Part shown: piece after piece, positions 34,385-46,040 of the stretch
How positions within the stretch are numbered: the stretch's first letter is position 1
Layout of the letters: every line of letters starts with the position of its first letter
DNA from: Pteria penguin
Taxonomy: Eukaryota; Mollusca; Bivalvia; Pterioida; Pteriidae
Assembly (NCBI GenBank): GCA_035048485.1
Contig: CM068588.1
Coordinates: forward strand, 28,228,769 to 28,292,768
Reading direction: 5' to 3'
Length of the DNA: 64,000 bases
Notes under the pieces: generated by a model
Told to the model about the DNA's origin: nothing
Database searches by the model: none
What the model saw: only the letters and a program-made list of their open reading frames with translations
Made by a program: the position numbers and the translations under genes

Positions 34385-37300
34385 CTAGAAACGAGCTCGT
34401 TGCTAAAGCAACGAGTAGGTTTCACAAGTTAAAGTCGAAGCAGCGAAGCTGAGATCTCCTACTCTAATACAAAATTCTTTTTCACGATCCAGATATCTGA
34501 TCTTTAGTGATGGTATCCACATTGCGCAATCTACTTGCAGAAATTGTAGGTAACGGCGACTTACATTATACACATTATACTGAAGCCTACATCGCACAAT
34601 ATCGACTACTCTTGACCATATATTTGAAACAAGAAACATGTAGGACAATCACACTTAGTACAATCTGCACGTGTAACCTAGATCTTCAGTCCTTACTGCC
34701 CGCTTTATGTTGTTTATTTATTAACTTACGCAAGGTATTTCGCGTGTACAGATGTTTGACCTTGAATCGCTTCTCTGCTGGAATAAACAATTCTCCTCGC
34801 GATTATTTCGCGTGTACAGATGTTTGACCTTGAATCGCCACTCTGCTGGAATAAACAATTCTCCTCGCGATGGCCTTTAGTAATGCCGCTTTCCCCAATA
34901 TACAAAAGAAAGACTTGACAATGTCTCGTATTCCACAGGTAAAGCACTGTAACTGGCGATCAATTCACACACGTTTGAAGTCCTGTATAACAGCGGCGCA
35001 GTGCGAGGTATTAAGCAAGGCAAATTCACCGCGCTTCTCTAATGTGTAATGCCGACGCTCGGAGAAGATTTCTTTATAGCCTTGTTCAGCAGTAGCTCGT
35101 AGAATGTAAATTTGCTTTTTTTTTCTTTTTTTTTTTTTTTTTTTTTGTTTTTTTTTTTTTGGGGGGGGGGGGTTGGTTTTTTTATTTTTTGGGGTTTTTT
35201 TTGTTTAAGAATTCGAATGCATAATACTTTCTCAAACTCTATTTTATAGAAAGCACTTTAAATCGCGATTGAATTAATCGCGAGTTACTGCGCCTTGTCC
35301 ATGGAAGAAGTCCTATATCACAGCGGTGTCGTGCAAGGTATTAAGCAAGGCAAATTGACCGCGCTTCTGAAGATATGTTTATTGCGTTGTTCATCAGTAG
35401 AGTGCCCAAAATTTGATTTTTGTTTAAGAAATCGAAATCAAAATGCTTTCTCAAACTCTTGTTTTTATAATTTGTTCATACGACGAATAAAAAATACTTG
35501 AAAGTTACGCAAGTAAGATATTTTTATAAAAAAATCTTTAAATTGCTCACTTTCAAATACCGGGAAACATGTTTCATAGTAAAATCGTTACGGAAAATCG
35601 TTTCGTAATGTTTTGGAAACTAAAAGACTAAAAATAAGACAGTTTTGAACATTACGTAATTTTTAAAAAACTTTAAATTGAAATAGAGGCCAAACTAAAA
35701 GAGATAGATAATATCGGCCGATGAAAGTTCTAAAGATATGAACCTAGAGAACATAACAGTGAAAATTTGAGAGATCTACCATTAAAACTAAAAGCTACAT
35801 ACGCGAAAATCGAAAAATATTAAATCTTACGTAATTCTCTTAAAACGTCGTATATTTCGAAAAATTTTTTCATTAAACGGGAGTATGTGTCTGTGAGAAT
35901 GAATAGCCGAAAGATGAAATTTCAAAGTAAAGAGTCGGTAGATACCCTCATTCCCTATCATGCTACCGATTTTCACATCTCTACCTTCTTTAATAAGCGA
36001 GCTTTAGCTGAAACCATTTCATTAAACATTAATGAACTTTATGTGACGTTGAAAGCATCACTTTAAAGGGGGTTGTCGTGTTTAAACCTAAATAACTCGA
36101 AAACGGTAAGAGTTAGCGAAAATTTGATGGCAATGTTATGCATATAAATTTTCGCGCAGAATCGATTGCAACAATCCCCGATTCGATAAGATGAAAATTA
36201 ATGGAGTTATGACGTCATTTACAAAGTATGACGTCATTTTCAGGAATTTGGTACCATGCCAATTCCCTTTTGTCAGTCGGTAGATATTTGCATTCTCTTT
36301 TATGCTACCAAATTTCATACCTCTAGCTTTATCAATAAGCGAGACACAGGTACCTGAAGTTTTAAATTGTATTTTCAGGAAAGGCCAAACACTGAACTTT
36401 GACCGCAAATATCTCGAAAACGGTAAGAGATATCGAAAATCTGAGACCAGACTTTTCCCCTTTAACTACTTTTTCACGCAGAATCGATTGCAACAATCCC
36501 CGATTCGATACGATGAAAAATAAGGGAGTTATGACGTCATTTAGAAAAGTATGACGTCATTTTCAGGAATTTGGCACCTTGCCAATTCCCTTTTGTCAGT
36601 CGGTAGATATTTGCATTCTCTTTTATGCTACCAAATTTCATACCTCTAGCTTTATCAATAAGCGAGACACAGGTACCTGAACTTTTAAATTGTATTTTCA
36701 GGAAAGGCCAAACACTGAACTTTGACCGCAAATATCTCGAAAACGGTAAGAGATATCGAAATTCTGTTGCAGGTATTTACCATTTTACTTTTTCACGCAG
36801 AATCGATTCCAACCGTCCCCGCCTCGATCCGATGAAAAATAAGGGAGATATGACGTCATTTACAAAGTATGACGTCATTTTCAGGAATTTGGCTCCATGC
36901 CAAATTCCTCTTGTCAGTCGGTAGATATTCTCAATCTCTATCATGCTACCAAATTTCACACCTCTATCTTCCTCAATAAGCGAGCTATAGGCGAAAACAT
37001 TTCATGAATAATTAATGAGTGTTGATGACGTCACAAACATCACTTTAAAGGGGGTTGTCGTGTTCAAACGCAAATAACTCGAGAACCGTAAGAGTTAGCG
37101 AAAATCTGAGAACACTCTACTGGTAGGTATTTGAACGCTTTATCGAATGGAAGAAAGCCGATCAAAATCCGACTGCAAATAAAGTCGCTAGACCTTGCCA
37201 AAGATTTGATTCGAAAATTTTCAATAATTTCAAAAATATTGGCAGCATGCCATTTTCATTCTAGAGGTAGATTAAGAATGTGGAAACATGTTTAGATATA

Positions 37301-37903
37301 AAATTTCATGCCGATATCTCATTTAATAAGAGAGATATTAACGTATGAATATTTAATTAGCTTTGATGACGTCATAGCGAATTTTCCCACGCTCATTGTG
37401 ACTTTATTTATGGTCCGATTTCAAAAATTTTTCATATTCCAAATCAGACCATTAAAATCTTTCATCCTACTGTCTAAAATCTAAAATCTAAAAAGATTGA
37501 AATATTTTTTTTGAAATGAAAACAATCGGGTCAAGGTCAACTTTTTCGGGGTAGAGCTACGAAATTGACGCAGTGACATAAAATCTTGCATCTCCTTTTC
37601 TGAATCGAATGCTGAAAATTTCATTCCAATCGGACAAATAATAAGGAAGATATAGCGATTCAAAATTTTGGCGTCGTAGGTGGCGCTGCGCGCTTATAAG
37701 CGGTAATTTAGAAAATTAAAAAAATCAAATCTTGAAAATTTAATTTCGAATCGAACACTGAAAACAGAATAGTAATATCTTTAATAATGAGTGATTTCTG
37801 AGCTGTCACAAAAAAAAAAACGGATGAAGAATAATAATAATAATAATAATAAGAAAAGACAGTAGAATAATAAAAGGTTTCACAAGTGAAACTTGTGAAA
37901 CCT
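34385..37903 (-). mobile_element. Element A copy 4, uninterrupted reference copy (3,519 bp)
   Basis: The only A copy with both ends contiguous: CTAG and terminal hairpin at 34385-34415, the full body, (AAT)n at 37830-37852, AAGAAAAGACAGTAG, then the end hairpin 37875-37903. It serves as the empty-site reference for the tracts where B, A2 and A3 inserted. One 14-bp deletion lies at about 34804 relative to A1. Confidence 0.8.
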
Positions 37904-38013
37904 AATAAGAAGAAAAGACAGTAGAATAATAAAAGGTTTCACAAGTGAAACTTGTGAAACCTAAAAAGACAGTAGAATAATAAAAGGTTTCACAAGTGAA
38001 ACTTGTGAAACCT
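37853..38013. repeat. Three consecutive A-type end hairpins
   Basis: Identical 13-bp-stem hairpins at 37875-37903, 37934-37962 and 37985-38013, each preceded by GACAGTAGAATAATAAAAGG. Spacing is 59 and 51 bp. They are read here as the successive ends of nested copies A4, A3 and A1. Confidence 0.85.
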
Positions 38014-38700
38014 AATAAACCCCCAAACAAACAAACAAAAACAAAAACAGAGAACATCCCCTCCCTTCCAGAAAAAAAACCTCTACCCTTTTCACAGAGA
38101 ATTTTCCCCGTTGCTCGTGACCTTTAAGAGAAAGCATTATTTTATCGAAACACCTGTCAGAATACATAGCAGCTCAGTGTTAGACAAATCTAGAGATAAA
38201 AATATTTTTCTAAAGAATTTAAGTGCACCACTAAACATTCATTTGTCGACCTTTTTAAGGCTTATCCATCCATAGGAAATTTCTACCCATATTTATTTTC
38301 GTTTGAGCAAGAAATCAAAATTATGGAGTCTTAACATGTTTCATTCATATTTTGGTCAAACATATCATCTGCTAATTTACATTGCATGGAAAATTCTATG
38401 TAAATCAGCAGATTATAAACACTTTATTTGTAGTATAATATCTTTCCTTCATGGTTCAATATCTAATTTAGAGTTTCTTAGAAAAGCTGTCTTGCGTCAC
38501 TGGTTGCTAAAATTATCCCTCGTATATATGCATCAAAATGTGATATTTAGAGTGCTGATATTGTAAAATATATGCAAATCTCATTTTCTCTTGATTTATT
38601 TTCATTCTACAATACCATATGTACTTAATAAACAAAAGAAATATGTATATATCCAGATCAGATTTCGTGCAAAGTTAGATTTTATTACCCTAGTCAAGTC
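38014..38700. other. Intergenic sequence
   Basis: AT-rich flank with a CAAA-type simple repeat (38028-38048). No gene recognised; the open frame 38303-38566 lacks coding character. Confidence 0.4.
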
Positions 38701-38744
38701 TTAGACATGGCTTTCATACAAGGAATAGAACATGTAGGAGAATG

Positions 38745-40020
38745 CTTGAAGCCTGGTTGTGGGTTATGTCATCTGTGTGCTATGTTACAGTGTTGTGGAT
38801 TATGTCATCTGTGTCCTATGTTACTGTGTTGTGGGTTATGTCATCTGTGTCCTATGTTACTGTGTTGTGGGTTATGTGATCTGTGTCCTATGTTACTGAG
38901 TTGTGGGTTATGTCATCTGAGTGCTATGTTACAGTGTTGTGGGTTATGTCATCTGTGTCCTATGTTACTGTGTTGTGGATTATGTCATCTGTGTCCTATG
39001 TTACAGTGTTGTGGGTTATGTCATGTGAGTGCTATATTACAGTGTTGTGGGTTATATCATCTGTATGCTATGTTACAGTGCTGTGTGTTATGTCATCTGT
39101 GTGCTATATTACTGTGTTGTGGGTTATGTCATCTGTATACTATATACAGTGTTTTGGGTTATGTCATTTGTGTGCTATGTTACAGTGTTGTGGGTTATGT
39201 CATCTGAGTGCTATATTACAGTGTTGTGGGTTATTTCAGCTGTGTGTTATGTTACTGTGTTGTGGGTTATGTCATCTGTGTGCTATGTTACAGTGCTGTG
39301 GGTTATGTCATCTGTGTGCTATGTTACAGTATTGTGGGTTATTTCATCTGTGTGTTATGTTACTGTGTTGTGGGTAATGTCATCTGTGTGCTATGTTACA
39401 GTGCTGTGTGTTATGTCATTTGTGTGCTATGTTACAGTGTTGTGGGTTATGTCATCTGTGTGCTATGATACTGTGTTGTGTGTTATATCATTTGTGTGCT
39501 ATGTGTACTGTGTTGTGGGTTATGTCATCTGTGTGCTATGTAACAGTGTTGTGGATGTGGATTATGTCATTTGTGCCCTATGTTACTGTGTTGTGGGTTA
39601 TGTCATCTGAGTGCTATGTTACAGTGTTGTGGATTATGTCATCTGAGTGCTATGTTACAGTGCTGTGTGTTATGTCATCTGTGTGCTATGTTACTGTGTT
39701 GTGGGTTATGTCATCTGTATACTATATACAGTGTTGCGGGTTATGTCATCTGAGTGCTATGTTACTGTGTTGTGGATTATGTCATCTGTGTCCTATGTTA
39801 CAGTGTTGTGGGTTATGTCATGTGAGTGCTATATTACAGTGTTGTGGGTTATATCATCTGTATGCTATGTTACAGTGCTGTGTGTTATGTCATCTGTGTG
39901 CTATGTTACTGTGTTGTGGGTTATGTCATCTGTATACTATATACAGTGTTGCGGGTTATGTCATCTGAGTGCTATGTTACAGTGTTGTGGGTTATGACAT
40001 CTGTGTGCTATATTACAGTG
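38745..40020. repeat. 36-bp minisatellite, ~35 copies
   Basis: The unit is GTGTTGTGGGTTATGTCATC followed by TGTGTGCTATGTTACA, period 36 bp. Because 36 is a multiple of three, all plus frames stay open and give apparent Cys-rich proteins (CGLCHLCAMLQC-type repeats). No splice or start context supports a gene. Variants include TGTGTCCTATG, TGAGTGCTATG and TGTATACTATATACA. Confidence 0.95.
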
Positions 40021-40790
40021 TTTAGTGTTATGTCGTCTGTATACTATGTCCAGTATCGAGTGTTATGTCATCTGTATACTATTTACAGTGTCGAGTGTTA
40101 TGTCATCTGTATACTATGTCCAGAATTGATTGTCATGTCACCTGTATACTATATCCAGTGTTGAGTATGATGTCATTTGTATAATATGTCCAGTGTTGAT
40201 TGTCATGTCATCTCTATAATATGTCCAGAATTAATTGTCATGTCACCTGTATACTATGTCCAGTATCGAGTGTTATGTCATCTGTATACTATGTTCAGTG
40301 TCGAGTGTTATGTCATCTGTATACTATGTCCAGTGTCGAGTGTTATGTCATCTGTATACTATGTACATGTACAGTGTCGAGTGTTATGTCATCTGTATAC
40401 TATGTTCAGTGTCCAATGTTATGTCATCTGTATACTATGTACATGTCCAGTATCGAGTGTTATGTCATCTGGATACTATGTACATGAACAGTGTCGAGTG
40501 TTATGTCATCTGTATACTATGTTCAGTGTCCAATGTTATGTCATCTGTATACTATGTACATGTCCAGTATCGAGCGTTATGTCATCTGGATACTATGTAC
40601 ATGTACAGTGTCGAGTGTTATGTCATCTGTATACTATGTTCAGTGTCCAATGTTATGTCATCTGTATACTATGTACATGTCCAGTATCGTGTGTTATGTC
40701 ATCTGTATACTATGTACATGAACAGTGTCGTGTGTTATGTCATCTGTATACTATGTACAGTGTCGAGTGTTATGTCATCTGTATACTACA
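40020..40790. repeat. 36/42-bp minisatellite derived from the previous array
   Basis: The unit is CAGTGTCGAGTGTTATGTCA followed by TCTGTATACTATGTAC; many units carry an extra ATGTAC (42 bp). It shares TTATGTCATCTGTATACTAT with the array before it, so one continuous array has changed its monomer. Open frames are artefacts. Confidence 0.93.
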
Positions 40791-41030
40791 TTTCCCTGAC
40801 ATCAAGGCTTACATTTCCCTGACATCTAGGGTTACATCTCCCTGACATCTAGGCTTACATTGCCCTTGATATCTAGGTTTACATTTCCCTGACATCTAGG
40901 CTTACATCTCCCTGACATCTAGGGTTACATTTCCCTGACATCTAGGATTACATGTACATTTCCCTGACATCTAGACTTACATCACCCTGACATATAGGTT
41001 TACATTTCCCTGACATCTAGGCTTCGCCTC
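40787..41030. repeat. 23-bp minisatellite, ~10 copies
   Basis: The unit is ACATTTCCCTGACATCTAGG plus CTT. It begins immediately after the last TGTATACTA unit of the previous array and ends in unique sequence (CTTCGCCTCTCGC). Confidence 0.92.
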
Positions 41031-42040
41031 TCGCTTTAGAAGCCCGTGATTATCTCAGTGTGATACACCATTGTGTATTCAGATAACACCAGTTTATATC
41101 TTCTTATTTTGACAATTTACACCAGGGACTATATGTGTTTTTTTCCTACATGGAATCGCATTTTCCATACCAAGTTCTGCCTTTTGATATCGACGATATG
41201 GACAGGTGTTTTATTTATCATTTTGCTCTGTGGGCATATATAAAATGACATTGTTGTTATTGGAAGTCGTGTCTGGTGCTGATTGCAATCCTCAAGCATG
41301 TAGTGTCTTGGAAGTTAACAGATGCTGTAATGTAAGGGAATAAAAGAAGAGGCCCGGATATCAATAGGAACACTCGTGTTGAGACCTCCCTGGAGACGGT
41401 GATAGGATTGAAATATAAGTCTTATGTCATGTCAATGTTTGATTAAGAAGAATATTTCTAAATATTTTCTGATGTCACAGATGAATTGATCTAAATGATA
41501 TTGTTATGTTGAATGTAAAGCTTCTATAGAACGATATTTGCATGAACTTATTCTGCTGTACTTTATGATGTTCACTGAACAGTTTAGAGACGCTATAGAA
41601 GTTAAAGTTATGTCTTTAAGATCAGAAACACTTTGTATTTTCGGGTCCGGCACCACAAACTGATAAAAAAAACTTCAAGTTGAATAGTTTTATTTTCAAA
41701 TTCTTTAGTTTAACCATGCATTACTAACTGTAAATAACTAGGATTAGGGTTTTATTGATTTTTCTCTAATTCATTTAAGCTATCGTGTATAAAAATCTGT
41801 TTAAACGTTTGACAATGCAATACATTAAAATGAATAATGGACTGAGGTATTTTGTTAGTTTCTATAGTTGGGCCTCATTTCATTACCTTTTATGTACTCA
41901 GTTACCCTTTTGTATCATTTGGACTTTATATTATTCTTTACGAATCGAACCACATATTAATAATAATAATAAAATGTTAAAGAAAAATATTGCAACAGGA
42001 AATACACATATATTCATGAACTTGCACGAAAACAATGACA
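41031..42040. other. Intergenic sequence
   Basis: No gene or repeat recognised beyond an (AAT)n run at about 41957-41972. The open frame 41785-42078 lacks coding character. Confidence 0.4.
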
Positions 42041-42044
42041 TATA

Positions 42045-42625
42045 TATATGTACACTGACCACAAACACAGATATATGATATATATTATACCCTGTTCTGG
42101 CATTGTGTGGCTGCAAGTCAAGCTATACAATGACCAGAACACAGATATATACAATACATTATACCCTGCGCCTCTATTGTGTCATCTAATACAATGACCT
42201 GAATACATATATATACAATACATTATACCATGCGCCTATATTGTGTCATCCATTACAATGACCTGAATACATATGTATACAATACATTATACCCTGCGCC
42301 TCTATTGTGTCATCTAAATACAATGACCTGAATACATATATATACAATACATTATACCCTGCGCCTATATTGTGTCATCTAATACGATGACCTGAATACA
42401 TATATGTATATACACAATGAATTATACCCTGTTCTTGTATTGGGTGGCCGTAAGACATCCAATACAATGACCACAAGACAGATACATACAATATATCATA
42501 CCCTGTTCTTTTATTGGGTGGCTGTAAGACTACTATGCAATGACCAGAACACAGATATATACAATATATTATTTCTAGATATCATCTGTGTGACTGTGTC
42601 ATCCTATATAATGACCCGTGTCACA
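42045..42625. repeat. ~64-bp tandem repeat, ~9 copies
   Basis: Copies are marked by AATGACC(T/A)GAA at about 42056, 42131, 42195, 42259, 42324, 42387, 42468, 42541 and 42613. Each is followed by ACATATATATACAATACATT, ATACCCTG(C/T)... and TTGTGTCATC. Inner copies have period 64-65 bp; outer ones are longer and more diverged. Confidence 0.88.
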
Positions 42626-43363
42626 TGGTAGTGGGTAGCACAGTCTCATAATACCAGTAAGATGTCTAGTATTACGCAGATAGATGGTATTCACAATTAC
42701 AGGCCATGATTCCCTAGCGTTTCTTGTCTTTCAATTTAGTCAAGAAAACTGATATCTGTATTCAATTTAAAGACAATTGTGAAAATTGTCTCCAGTCTAT
42801 TATTCCAAAGACATTGCAAGGATAGGATCGACCAATTTATTTATTGTCTATATGCTGCTATGTAAAGCTTACCTTGAGCTAGTTTTATAGCGTCTTGAAT
42901 ATGCGCTTTATTCATTTGATTATCATGACTTTATTTCATTTTTACTTCTGCCTCATCGTCTATCTTTCAGTCGTGAAATCCTTATTGACAGAGAAGCAAT
43001 ATAGATCTTATTTTATGTCACAATTGTTATGACGTCAGATACCTATACAAATGGGAAATAACTCAGTATCACGAAAATGACCTAAAGCTTAATATAAAAA
43101 GATAAATTCAAAATACAAATAAATCTATTCCGTATTGACTATTATGTCATTAGTAAATATAGCAATTAAGCTCTTCATATTTTAATTAATAATAAAGTTA
43201 TGTGTTTGTAACTTGAAACTTGTGCACAAATATTAAATCATAGGAGAGAGAGAGCTGATATTTGCTTGAAAATGAAGCTGTTTGTTCAAATAACCAATAA
43301 GTAAGAAAAAAAGACGTTAATAATAAAAAAAATAAATAATATTAATAATAATAATAATAATAA

Positions 43364-43394
<31 letters not shown>

Positions 43395-44160
43395 ATGAAG
43401 AAGAAGAAGAGGAAGAAGAAGAATTTGATAATCTAGTCTCGAATAACAAAACATGATTTTTAATTCCAAGTTTGTTTGAGAAGAGATAACCTGATCCGAA
43501 TCAGGTAAACCTGGGCCATCTGTCCACTGGAGAATCAAATGATCTTCCCACTTCTTTCTTGTACTCGGCTTGAAAACAAACAGGTATATATATGAAGCAA
43601 TATATGATTATGACGAAATCAACTATTCACATTCTGATGATATAACTTCAAGATGACGTTAAACTAAGTTGTTTTAAAATTTATTATTCTGCGTTTTGGT
43701 ATTTTGAAAATAAAAAATGACCTTGACGATATGAATTGCGTATTGCAAAACGCATTCATGATCGAAGAATTTCCCACATAATCTCTATTTTAAATCGTAC
43801 TGATGACTTAAGCATGTGCGATAGAGACTTGGGAGGTGCATTGAATGTTACATCAGATCACATGCAGCTGTTTTTTCAAGGTTATTTACATGGATAATTA
43901 CCATTTCACAGTCGTGTATTTGACATAACTTCGAGACCTACTGCTATGCTTATGAAGATAGTCATGTACTATTATACATTCAAAACATTCCGAATATGTT
44001 ATTCAATAATTGTCATAAATGATAGAAAATATGAAACTATATTTTGAATCTTCACATGCGCGGATCTAGAAGAGTGTTTTCTTGTTCTCGTATGTTTTGG
44101 TATTTATTATTTTTTTGAGTTAATACGAAAGGACTAAGGGACTCATAAAATGGTAACGTA
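42626..44160. other. Intergenic sequence
   Basis: Apart from the AAT/AAG microsatellite nothing is recognised. One TGACGTCA palindrome occurs at about 43031. Confidence 0.4.
43315..43425. repeat. (AAT)n / (AAG)n microsatellite
   Basis: A run of AAT units (about 43335-43365) passes into AAG/GAA units (about 43365-43422). The opposite strand gives a spurious Leu/Ile-rich open frame. Confidence 0.9.
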
Positions 44161-44164
44161 AGAG

Positions 44165-44490
44165 TTAGGGACTTTGACGACCGTAAACATTCATAGGTCC
44201 TTGACTACCATGAACATTCTGAGACCTTTAACAATCCTGACCAATCAGGAATGCCTTGACCACCTCAGCGACCTTTGATAACCATGAACTATCTGGGATC
44301 TTCGACTACCGTTAAAAATCAGAAATCCTTGACCACTGTGAACAATGAGGAATCCTTGGCTACCGTTAACAGTCATATACCTTTGACCACTGTGGACCAT
44401 CCGGGATCCTTGACTACCATTAACTATCAGAGACCCCTGACCACCATGAATAATTATAGACGCTTGACCACCGTGAACATTAGAGGATGC
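44165..44490. repeat. 27-bp tandem repeat, ~12 copies
   Basis: The consensus is about CTTGACCACCGTGAACAATC plus AGGGATC. GAC/GAT-type markers fall at 44277, 44304, 44331, 44358, 44385, 44412, 44439 and 44466, spaced exactly 27 bp. The period is a multiple of three, so the open frame 44275-44517 is an artefact. Confidence 0.88.
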
Positions 44491-44689
44491 TTAACAGTAC
44501 ATACTGCCAACGTTTGAGCGAATTCATAACGGATTTAAAACGAATCTATAACGTATCATTAAGGAATTAATAACAAAATATCGCATTGCGGAACGAATGC
44601 CAACAACCTTGCAGAAAAATCAACTTGATAAAGGCCAAGTGGCCAATTTGTGAACATTATGTGTTTACTAATTTTTGAATTATCTCAGT

Positions 44690-44799
44690 CTGGTAGGTCT
44701 ATAAATATAGAAGATATATACCTTTCAATTTTATGCACCAGATGTGCATTTCGACAACTTATGTCTCTTCAGTGATGCTCGTGGCCGAATGATTGGAAT
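44690..44799 (+). repeat. Dispersed ~100-bp repeat, copy 1
   Basis: Contains CACCAGATGTGCATTTCGAC, AACTTATGTCTCTTCAGTGA and TGCTCGTGGCCGAATGATTG. A reverse-complement copy lies at 63777-63894, and a short decayed copy in that same reverse orientation at 54847-54888. Confidence 0.8.
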
Positions 44800-44859
44800 T
44801 CACATAAGACATACACAAAGAAGATATTCAATATACTCATTCTGATGTGTTAGACAGAC

Positions 44860-45375
44860 GATTTGGGTGCGTCCATACAAGCCGTTGCTACGTTGGATGA
44901 TGGCTAAAGCCACGTTATTTATACGTTGAAAGATCGTTCCTAGTGCGCTATCAGTAAAATACGTTATAAACTCCCATTAAAGCGTATCTCATACGTCAAA
45001 AGATTTTTTAAATTTGTTATTGATACTGAAGAGGTTCGCAAAAAAGTTACCTCGACGTTCTAGGATGAATAAGACCATTCAAGTAAGATTTGAACGAATA
45101 AAAGTTCGCAAACCGTATTGCTACCGTTTTCGCTGCGTACGAGCTGTTCGATGGCATACATCAACAGATTTTTTGTACGCACATTTTTTTACGACCGCAA
45201 TTTACGACAATGTGCGAGAACGGACAACAACAAGCGATGTCTTACCGTATTTTAATGTTTGCGGAAGCCAAATTACACATACGCTGCCATTCAAACTCTG
45301 CCATACATACACTGAGTCAATTCATTATAGTGTGAAGGGCCCTATACCGCAATGGTCATCGATGCAAGTCTGAAT
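44860..45375. other. CpG-richer segment with long open frame, unidentified
   Basis: Contains many CG dinucleotides compared with the AT-rich surroundings (GCGTCC, TACGTT, GCGTACGAGC, TACGACCGC, GTGCGAGAACGG). A 119-codon plus-strand frame (45014-45373) is rich in Arg. The minus strand has a partly open frame around 45020-45200 reading LLMYAIEQLVRSENGSNTVC. It may be the remains of a transposon protein. No family recognised. Confidence 0.3.
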
Positions 45376-46040
45376 ATTACTGTAAATTTGCATCAATGGA
45401 TGATGATGGATGATTTTCTTTGAGGAAAAACAAGAAAATGACATTGTAATATAAGAAGTCAATCATGAATGGTAATAGAATATTCAACAATATCTTCAGT
45501 CACATCGTCACCATCAATCGTTGCTCGAAATTGGTCATTATGTTCTATCACACTGCCTGTGACAATAACAATACTAATATCTTATTCGCAATACACCACC
45601 AGTTTCAAATAAAATGAAATATTGAAATTGTACAAATACATGTAAATATGTTTTGTCTCTTCACACTTTTAACATAGTATGACATCAGCCAATACTAACG
45701 AGAGTTGGTAAGCTTGGATATCACGTGTCTGCAAATTTTAGTGTAAATGTTTTTTTACCAGTTTTTTGACGGAGCTACGATTGTAAATAAATTCACCCCA
45801 TCTTAAATGTTCCAGTCTCGAAGAATGTGTGCATGCGTTTAGATAGCGCATTTTCGTGTTATTGATAGATATTTTTTAATATACAAATATCAGGAAAGAT
45901 GACACAAACATCATTATTTTTAATAATTCAACAATCTTTGATTGGCATCCTCGGGACGATGAAATAAAACAGCATCAACATTATTTGAATGCCGATGACA
46001 AAATTGTACAAAAACGTATAATCTCAATCTACACACAGGT
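45376..46040. other. Intergenic sequence
   Basis: Nothing recognisable on either strand. Confidence 0.4.

Larger units (their letters stand above)
23667..38013 (-). mobile_element. Nested cluster of Helitron-like nonautonomous elements (A1-A4 plus B)
   Basis: A 14.3-kb block contains five element starts (CTAG plus subterminal hairpin) at 23667, 27130, 30577, 32405 and 34385, and five matching end hairpins at 32304-32332 (B) and 32363-32391, 37875-37903, 37934-37962, 37985-38013 (A). Order on the plus strand is A1, A2, B, B-end, A-end, A3, A4, A-end, A-end, A-end, so starts and ends balance. Flanks are AATAATAATAA on the left and AATAAACCCCC on the right, consistent with one original (AAT)n target. 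No protein-coding frame is seen. Confidence 0.8.

Noticed and set aside
23685..36959. Recurrent 60-141-codon frames within the A elements (both strands)
   Set aside because: They are copies of the same noncoding repeat units, are short, overlap on both strands, and contain no recognisable domain; frames break at the module boundaries.
23667..37838. Simple head-to-tail concatemer from rolling-circle read-through
   Set aside because: It would explain adjacency of A1/A2 and A3/A4 but not why the number and position of end hairpins balance the starts, nor why sequence flanking A3 restores the A4 tract. It is kept only as an alternative.
38707..40845. Long Cys-rich open frames (166-222 codons) on the plus strand
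   Set aside because: They exist in all three frames because the minisatellite period is 36/42 bp; no promoter, splice or start context distinguishes a coding frame.
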